From: an uncultured Actinomycetes bacterium | GTDB lineage: Bacteria; Actinomycetota; Acidimicrobiia; Acidimicrobiales; RAAP-2 | DNA length: 64,000 nt | Direction: 5' to 3' | Assembly (NCBI GenBank): GCA_903875425.1 | Contig: CAIQWC010000017.1 | Coordinates: 1-64,000, forward strand | In this document: piece after piece, positions 59,220-64,000 of the stretch | Position numbering within the stretch: the first letter of the stretch is position 1 | Layout of the letters: the number at the start of each line of letters is the position of its first letter | Notes under the pieces: model-generated | Databases searched by the model: none | Told to the model about the DNA's origin: nothing | What the model saw: only the letters and a program-made list of their open reading frames with translations | Made by a program: the position numbers and the translations under genes

Positions 59220-59234
59220 CAACACATATGTTGA
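59219..59234. promoter_or_regulatory. Operator site C, covering the start codon
   Basis: TCAACACATATGTTGA: 6-bp arms TCAACA/TGTTGA with a 4-bp centre. It overlaps the last base of the -10 and the ATG of the acyl-CoA dehydrogenase gene. Bound regulator would block RNA polymerase directly. It is the best example of the shared operator. Confidence 0.8.
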
Positions 59235-60424
59235 CAACTAAAGGAACCCCCTCACCCATCTCGGAACTAAACGTCGATGACACGCCTGAGCGCGCAGAAT
59301 TACGGGCAACCGTTTCGAAGTTGGCTCGAAGTTACGGCCGCGCCTACCTCAAGGAGGTAGTCAAGGAACAGCGCAAACCAAGCGAACTCTGGAATGATCT
59401 CGGCAAGGCGGGCTTCCTCGGCGTCCACCTTCCCGAAGAATTCGGAGGCGGTGGTGGGGGCATGACTGACCTAGCCATTGTTATCGAAGAGAACGCGGCG
59501 GCTGGTATCCCCTTATTCATGATCGTTATCTCGCCGTCGATCGCCGGTCCTATCCTTGCTGCACACGGCACGACTGAGCAAAAGCAGAACTGGCTTCCTG
59601 GCATTGCCTCGGGAGAACTCAAAGTTGCCTTCTCCATCACCGAACCTGACGCTGGGCTCAATACGCACAACATCACGACAACGGCGACGCCACGTCCCGG
59701 TGGAGGGTGGAGTTTAAATGGCCAAAAGTACTGGACCTCAGGGGCCGATGAAGCTGATGCGCTCTTGGTTGTTGCCCGCAGCGACGAACCTGATGAACGC
59801 GGTCGCACTCGGCTCTCACTCTTTCTCGTCCCTACCGATACTCCCGGTATCGTCATGCAAGAAATCGACTCGGCATTGGCACTTCCCGAGAAGCAGTTCG
59901 TGATCTTCTACGACGATGTCGAAGTGCTCGAGCACAACATCATCGGTACCGAGCATGAAGGGCTACGACAAGTATTCGCTGGGCTCAACCCTGAGCGTAT
60001 TGCTGCAGCAGCGGTGGCTAACGGCATCGGCCGCTACGCAATTGAAGCGGGTGCGAACTACGCGGCGAACCGCCAGGTCTGGAGCACACCCATTGGTGCC
60101 CACCAAGGCGTGGCCCACCCCTTGGCTCGCTCCCACATAGAGGTACAAAGCTCACGCCTCCTTGCCGCCCACGCCGCCCAGCTCTTTGATGCAGGGCTCG
60201 ATGCTGGTGAGGCTTCAAACATGGCTAAATTCTGTGCGGGCCAAGCCGCCACCAACGCCCTGGACCGTGCAATTCAAGTACATGGTGGGAACGGACTCTC
60301 CAATGAGTTCGGCCTTTCTGACCTTTGGTTCGTAGCGAGAATGTTCCGCACGGCTCCCGTAAGTGAAGAGATGATCCTCAACCACGTGGCGCAGCACAGC
60401 TTGGGACTACCAAAGAGTTACTGA
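59228..60424 (+). CDS. Acyl-CoA dehydrogenase
   Basis: 398 residues. L-G-K-A-G-F-L-G-V-H-L-P-E-E-F-G-G-G-G-G near residue 53, the F-S-I-T-E-P-D-A-G flavin motif near 137, K-Y-W-T-S-G near 170, and Q-V-H-G-G-N-G near 355 are family landmarks. It introduces the alpha-beta double bond into an acyl-CoA. The start codon sits inside operator C. The next gene starts 1 bp after its stop. Confidence 0.94.
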   Translation: MLTTKGTPSPISELNVDDTPERAELRATVSKLARSYGRAYLKEVVKEQRKPSELWNDLGKAGFLGVHLPEEFGGGGGGMTDLAIVIEENAAAGIPLFMIVISPSIAGPILAAHGTTEQKQNWLPGIASGELKVAFSITEPDAGLNTHNITTTATPRPGGGWSLNGQKYWTSGADEADALLVVARSDEPDERGRTRLSLFLVPTDTPGIVMQEIDSALALPEKQFVIFYDDVEVLEHNIIGTEHEGLRQVFAGLNPERIAAAAVANGIGRYAIEAGANYAANRQVWSTPIGAHQGVAHPLARSHIEVQSSRLLAAHAAQLFDAGLDAGEASNMAKFCAGQAATNALDRAIQVHGGNGLSNEFGLSDLWFVARMFRTAPVSEEMILNHVAQHSLGLPKSY

Positions 60425-60425
60425 G

Positions 60426-61934
60426 ATGTCTAAGTCTGAGTCAAAATTTTCTCTTGCCAACGTCGTCCGACGATTTGCCAGTGAGACCCCCGAAAGCCCC
60501 GCACTCTCAGACGCCGAGAGAACGATTACCTTCTCGGAGCTTGATGCGAACACCTCACGAATCGCACAGTTCTTAGCCGCACAGGGCGTGACGAGTGGTT
60601 CGCGCGTTGCTGTTATGGCTAGAAACTCTCTCCTGCATTTTGAGACCCTGTTAGCCATCTCAAAACTGGGTGCTGTAACCGCCGGCATAAACTTCCGACT
60701 CTCGGCACACGAACTCGCAACATTGCTCGACGATGCCGATCCCATCGTACTCATCGTCGATCAAGAACGTGCATCTCTCGTGCCCAGTGGTGTTCACTAC
60801 CTCATCTTCGATGACGCCTTCGATGCCGACGTGGCTACCTTCGAAGCTATCGACCCGATGGGTGAATTCGATGGTGATATCGCCCTCCAGCTCTACAGTT
60901 CGGGTACTACGGGCCTCCCCAAGGGCACGATGTTGACCAACGCCAACTTGGCTTGGACACCCAAGATGGGCGGGGAGGTTTACCAGATGAGCTCGGCTTC
61001 GGTCAATCTCCTCACCTCTCCGCTCTTTCACATTGGCGGTACCGGATATGGACTTACGACCTTTGGTAACGGCGGCCACACCGTCGTTGCACCTAACATG
61101 GAGCCAGCGACGCTGCTCGATCTCATCGAAGAATACAGGATCACCCATGCCTTCTGGGTCCCTACGGTGATCCGTTCGGTGCTCCAGGCCTTGGAATCGC
61201 ACGCGGTCAACCTTGGAAGTCTTGAACTCGTTGCCTATGGCGCAGCTCCCATTGATGATGCAACCTTACTCAATGCCATCGACCTCTTGGGGTGTCAATT
61301 CCTCGGTGTTTACGGCATGACCGAAACAGCGGGAAGCGTAACTGCCTTGCTTCCCGGCGACCACGACCCGGGCGGCCCGCGAAGTCACCTTCTTCGGTCG
61401 GTGGGCAAAGCCCTGCCTTGGCACCGCGTCTTGATCTTTAACCCAGAAACTGGCCTTGCTTGCACCACCGAGGAGGTTGGTGAAATTTGGATCCAGAGTG
61501 ACCAGAACATGGCCGGCTACTGGAAACAGCCGGAGCTCACGACGCAAGCCCTTGATGTTGACGGATGGTTCCGAACCGGAGATGCGGGCTGGCTCGATGA
61601 GAACGGATACCTTTTTATGCATGACCGAATTAAGGACATCATCATCACCGGCGGTGAGAACGTCTACCCGGTCGAAGTCGAACGCGTCCTCAATACTCAC
61701 CCCCTCGTCAGTCAGGCCATCGTCATTGGCGTCCCCGACGAGCGATGGGGTGAGACGGTAAAGGCAGTGGTCATCGCAACGCAGGCCGTAGAGGCTACTG
61801 ACCTCATCGACTACTGCCGAGAATACCTAGCCCACTACAAGTGCCCCACGACTGTTGCCTTCGTCGATTCATTTCCCCTTAACGCAGCGGGGAAAATACT
61901 GAAGCGCGAGTTACGCGAACGCTACGGTGCCTGA
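60426..61934 (+). CDS. Acyl-CoA synthetase (AMP-forming)
   Basis: 502 residues. Motifs: Y-S-S-G-T-T-G-L-P-K-G near 155, Y-G-M-T-E-T near 297, G-W-F-R-T-G-D-A-G-W near 380, and the canonical C-terminal A-A-G-K-I-L-K-R with catalytic Lys near 492. It activates a free acid, perhaps the diacid or hydroxyacid formed in the pathway. The two ligases of the island differ in length and in this Lys. Confidence 0.93.
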   Translation: MSKSESKFSLANVVRRFASETPESPALSDAERTITFSELDANTSRIAQFLAAQGVTSGSRVAVMARNSLLHFETLLAISKLGAVTAGINFRLSAHELATLLDDADPIVLIVDQERASLVPSGVHYLIFDDAFDADVATFEAIDPMGEFDGDIALQLYSSGTTGLPKGTMLTNANLAWTPKMGGEVYQMSSASVNLLTSPLFHIGGTGYGLTTFGNGGHTVVAPNMEPATLLDLIEEYRITHAFWVPTVIRSVLQALESHAVNLGSLELVAYGAAPIDDATLLNAIDLLGCQFLGVYGMTETAGSVTALLPGDHDPGGPRSHLLRSVGKALPWHRVLIFNPETGLACTTEEVGEIWIQSDQNMAGYWKQPELTTQALDVDGWFRTGDAGWLDENGYLFMHDRIKDIIITGGENVYPVEVERVLNTHPLVSQAIVIGVPDERWGETVKAVVIATQAVEATDLIDYCREYLAHYKCPTTVAFVDSFPLNAAGKILKRELRERYGA

Positions 61935-62727
61935 GATGACCTCAGGCCCTCATCCTCTCTCGCTCTTGCTCCGTGGTTTCTGTGTTGACTGGATTGCTGG
62001 AGCCCAAGAACAAGCTGCATCGAAATTTCTGGCTCCCACCTACACCGCACACGTGGGTGGTGTGACCTTTGCGGGTCTCGAACAGTACATCCCCGCAGTT
62101 CTTGGACAACTCCATACCTACCCCGGTCTTAGCCTTACGGTCCATGATGTCCTGCTCGGTGATGAAGGTATCGCCATGGTCTTTTCCGAACATGGCGCTA
62201 CCACCGATGGGGTGGCTGCTGCCTGGCGAGGGGTGGGGCTCTTTGCCTGGGATGGGAACCAATTGATCGAGAACTGGACCGAAGAGGATTACTACGCCCG
62301 GCGACGCCAACTGGTCTCCAAGAATCCCGACGCCGTTCCCACCCCCGCCACCGCTCCTTGGGCGACGCCATGGATGGAGGCGGATGAGGAACATCGATCT
62401 ACGGTCGTCGCATGGCTCACATCTGGGCTCATGGAATCCACCCCTACCGTCACCTTGGACGACGGCCTCGAAACTTCCACTTTGCTTAACCAAGACACAA
62501 TCACCATCAGCCACAGCGTGAGTGCTGGATCACGTGTTGCCTTCCAGGCAAGCGTGGAAGGCACCTTTCTCGGTGGTCTCGATATCGTGGATGCCGCGAT
62601 TGGCACCCCCGCAACTATGGGCGTCTCCGGTTTGGTCTCCGTGCAGAGCGATGGAAGCATCTCGGGCCAGGTCGTGCGAGACCGCTTAGGTCTGCGTCGC
62701 GCGCTTAGTATCGCTGGTCGAAATTAA
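61927..62727 (+). CDS. Tandem SnoaL-like (NTF2-fold) protein
   Basis: 266 residues from GTG 61927 (ATG 61936 possible). Residues about 8-125 look like a SnoaL/NTF2-like domain: W-I-A-G near the start and the G-L-F-A-W-D-G-N-Q-L-I-E-N-W-T-E-E-D end. Residues about 150-262 seem to be a second copy, ending in D-G-S-I-S-G-Q-V-V-R-D-R-L-G-L-R-R-A-L. Such proteins bind or isomerise small hydrophobic molecules. Last gene of the plus-strand part of the island; its stop interlocks with the convergent glcF-like gene (TTAA). Confidence 0.6.
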   Translation: MPEMTSGPHPLSLLLRGFCVDWIAGAQEQAASKFLAPTYTAHVGGVTFAGLEQYIPAVLGQLHTYPGLSLTVHDVLLGDEGIAMVFSEHGATTDGVAAAWRGVGLFAWDGNQLIENWTEEDYYARRRQLVSKNPDAVPTPATAPWATPWMEADEEHRSTVVAWLTSGLMESTPTVTLDDGLETSTLLNQDTITISHSVSAGSRVAFQASVEGTFLGGLDIVDAAIGTPATMGVSGLVSVQSDGSISGQVVRDRLGLRRALSIAGRN

Positions 62728-63875
62728 CCTCGAAGTGCTTGTGCTAGCAGACTCAAGGGGTGCACGCTTTTCACGCCCGCTGCTTGTAGGTGCATAGAGC
62801 AGCCTGGATTCGCACTCGCCACGACGTCAGGGTTCGCTCGATCGATAGCGGCGACTTTTCGATCACGAATCTGACCAGCAAGTTCGGGTTCGAGGGCTGA
62901 GTACGATCCCCCAGCGCCACAGCACAGGCCCTCATCGTCGAGTTCAACGAGTTCTCGAACAAAAGGTCGCAGAAGATCTCTGGTTGCAAGATGAACACGC
63001 TGAACATGGCGCAGGTGGCAAGGATCCTGAACAGCTACACGCAGATCTAACACACCAGGGGCTTCTAAGGTTCCAGGGTTTGCAACCAGCCACTCGGCTA
63101 CGTCAAAGACCCGAGATCCAAAGGCTTTCGCTTCGTCAGTACCAAGTAGCGATCCGTACTCCTTCATGGCCGCGCCACAACCAGCCGAATCCACCAAGAT
63201 CGGAATCGCTCCATCGAGTGTCTCGATCACGTGGCGAGCCATTTTCCTGGAACGGTCTCCAAGTCCAGCATGCGTATGGAGCGCGCCACAACACGACGCA
63301 TTCGTAGTAGGAATAACGCCGAATCCCGCTCGCTCAAGCACGTATTGCACATCACGGTGCACATCACGCTGCCAGACATCCATAACGCAACCCGTAAAGA
63401 GGTAGACATCCCCAGCGACACTGCCCGCCGAAGATTCCATGGCAGGAGATCGAAGCGGGATGCGTGGTACACCCAGGCGCTTCGGTACGATCTTCACTCG
63501 CTGTGCCACGGCAAGAGCCTTAGAGCCCGCCGAGAGTAAACCTGGATGATCGAGTGCTCCGAGGGCAAAGCGTTGCCATGAGGGGGTGATCTCGTGAGCC
63601 TTGGCGAGAGCTTCGCGCGTTTTCTCCATAAGGTGTCCGAATTTCACGCCGCTTGGGCATGCAGTTTCACAACCTCGACACTGCACGCACGTCTCAAAAG
63701 AGCGCTTCACCTCTTCGGTGATCGGAGCACCATCCTCCACGCTACGCATGAGTGCGATACGCCCACGTGGCGACATCGACTCATCACCGCTGACGCGGAA
63801 GGTGGGGCAGTGTGGCAAGCACAGGCCACACTGCACGCAGGAGGCAAGTTCGTCGGGATCAAGGTTCAAGGTCAT
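62724..63875 (-). CDS. glcF: Glycolate/lactate oxidase iron-sulfur subunit (GlcF-like)
   Basis: 383 residues. Two ferredoxin motifs: C-V-Q-C-G-L-C-L-P-H-C-P near residue 13 and C-V-Q-C-R-G-C-E-T-A-C-P-S near 63, for two [4Fe-4S] clusters. Two C-terminal Cys-rich CCG domains follow (N-A-S-C-C-G-A near 192 and E-G-L-C-C-G-A-G-G-S near 318). It takes electrons from the FAD subunit encoded just upstream (ATGA overlap) and passes them to the membrane. It is outside the TetR island by direction and lack of operator. Confidence 0.9.
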   Translation of the reverse strand: MTLNLDPDELASCVQCGLCLPHCPTFRVSGDESMSPRGRIALMRSVEDGAPITEEVKRSFETCVQCRGCETACPSGVKFGHLMEKTREALAKAHEITPSWQRFALGALDHPGLLSAGSKALAVAQRVKIVPKRLGVPRIPLRSPAMESSAGSVAGDVYLFTGCVMDVWQRDVHRDVQYVLERAGFGVIPTTNASCCGALHTHAGLGDRSRKMARHVIETLDGAIPILVDSAGCGAAMKEYGSLLGTDEAKAFGSRVFDVAEWLVANPGTLEAPGVLDLRVAVQDPCHLRHVQRVHLATRDLLRPFVRELVELDDEGLCCGAGGSYSALEPELAGQIRDRKVAAIDRANPDVVASANPGCSMHLQAAGVKSVHPLSLLAQALRG

Positions 63876-64000
63876 GGGCGTCCTTGCAAAACATCTCGGC
63901 CGGGGCTCAAGCGCCCGGTGGGGTCAAATGCTGTCTTCACGCGCTCGGTGAGCGCGATGAGTGCTGGTGAAACGGTGGCTCGGGGCTGAGGAAGTGAAGC
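63872..64000 (-). CDS. FAD-linked oxidase (GlcE/GlcD-like), C-terminal fragment
   Basis: Only the last 42 codons are in the window; the start lies to the right. The end A-L-T-E-R-V-K-T-A-F-D-P-T-G-R-L-S-P-G-R is the typical C-terminus of FAD-dependent glycolate/lactate oxidase subunits. TGA overlaps the glcF ATG (ATGA), indicating one operon. Confidence 0.8.
   Translation of the reverse strand, partial: ASLPQPRATVSPALIALTERVKTAFDPTGRLSPGRDVLQGRP

Noticed and set aside
1-64000. CRISPR arrays, insertion sequences, prophage genes or rRNA
   Set aside because: No regular spaced repeats, transposase or integrase motifs, phage proteins or rRNA-like sequence were seen on either strand.

Overview
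The window looks like chromosome of an actinobacterium, most likely of the class Acidimicrobiia or a relative. Reasons: GC is moderate (roughly the mid-50s by eye), there is an F420-dependent luciferase-like oxidoreductase, a ctaC-ctaD-ctaF oxidase cluster, an NDMA-type alcohol dehydrogenase and a three-gene transhydrogenase, and genes are tightly packed with GTG, TTG and probably CTG starts. I see no insertion sequence, phage gene, CRISPR array or rRNA. Two tRNA genes are present.

Layout. 1-5.7 kb: the end of a threonine dehydratase, an MFS transporter, and a nucleobase salvage group (NCS1 permease, a phosphoribosyltransferase, a yeast-type cytosine deaminase, upp). 5.7-17 kb: a heterodimeric ABC exporter, a DMT transporter, an F420 enzyme, rhodanese and metallo-beta-lactamase sulfur enzymes, an ArdC/zincin protein, cyclopropane fatty acid synthase and small membrane proteins. 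17-26 kb: an ArsP-like permease with two YHS domains, a Kelch/Fn3 secreted protein, tRNA-Glu and tRNA-Gln beside gltX, a 3Fe-4S-type ferredoxin and an AarF/UbiB kinase. 26-37 kb: aldo-keto reductase, transhydrogenase, DHA2 exporter, Ogt, an amine-oxidase-like flavoprotein, a two-component system next to a DoxX-Rieske fusion, and DedA. 37-44 kb: two paralogous crotonases flank CopD-like, TatA and the aa3-type oxidase genes ctaC-ctaD-ctaF, followed by an MFS transporter that seems to start at CTG inside the ctaF stop.

43.9-62.7 kb is the most interesting part. It is a catabolic island with an ABC importer, alcohol and aldehyde dehydrogenases, a TetR regulator, an esterase, two SDRs, two acyl-CoA ligases, a crotonase, a Baeyer-Villiger-type monooxygenase, a 3-hydroxyacyl-CoA dehydrogenase, an acyl-CoA dehydrogenase and a SnoaL-like protein. 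Three separate control regions (50.65, 56.65 and 59.22 kb) carry close variants of the palindrome TCAACACATATGTTGA, placed on recognisable -35/-10 promoters; two of these promoters would give leaderless mRNAs. Together this reads as one TetR-controlled regulon for a ketone or alicyclic compound: alcohol to ketone to ester or lactone to hydroxyacid to diacid to acyl-CoA to beta-oxidation. The substrate is not established. The window ends in a glcE-glcF-like glycolate/lactate oxidase operon.

A general feature is the compact packing of convergent genes. Of ten convergent junctions, seven overlap, and five of those interlock their two stop codons in exactly 4 nt.
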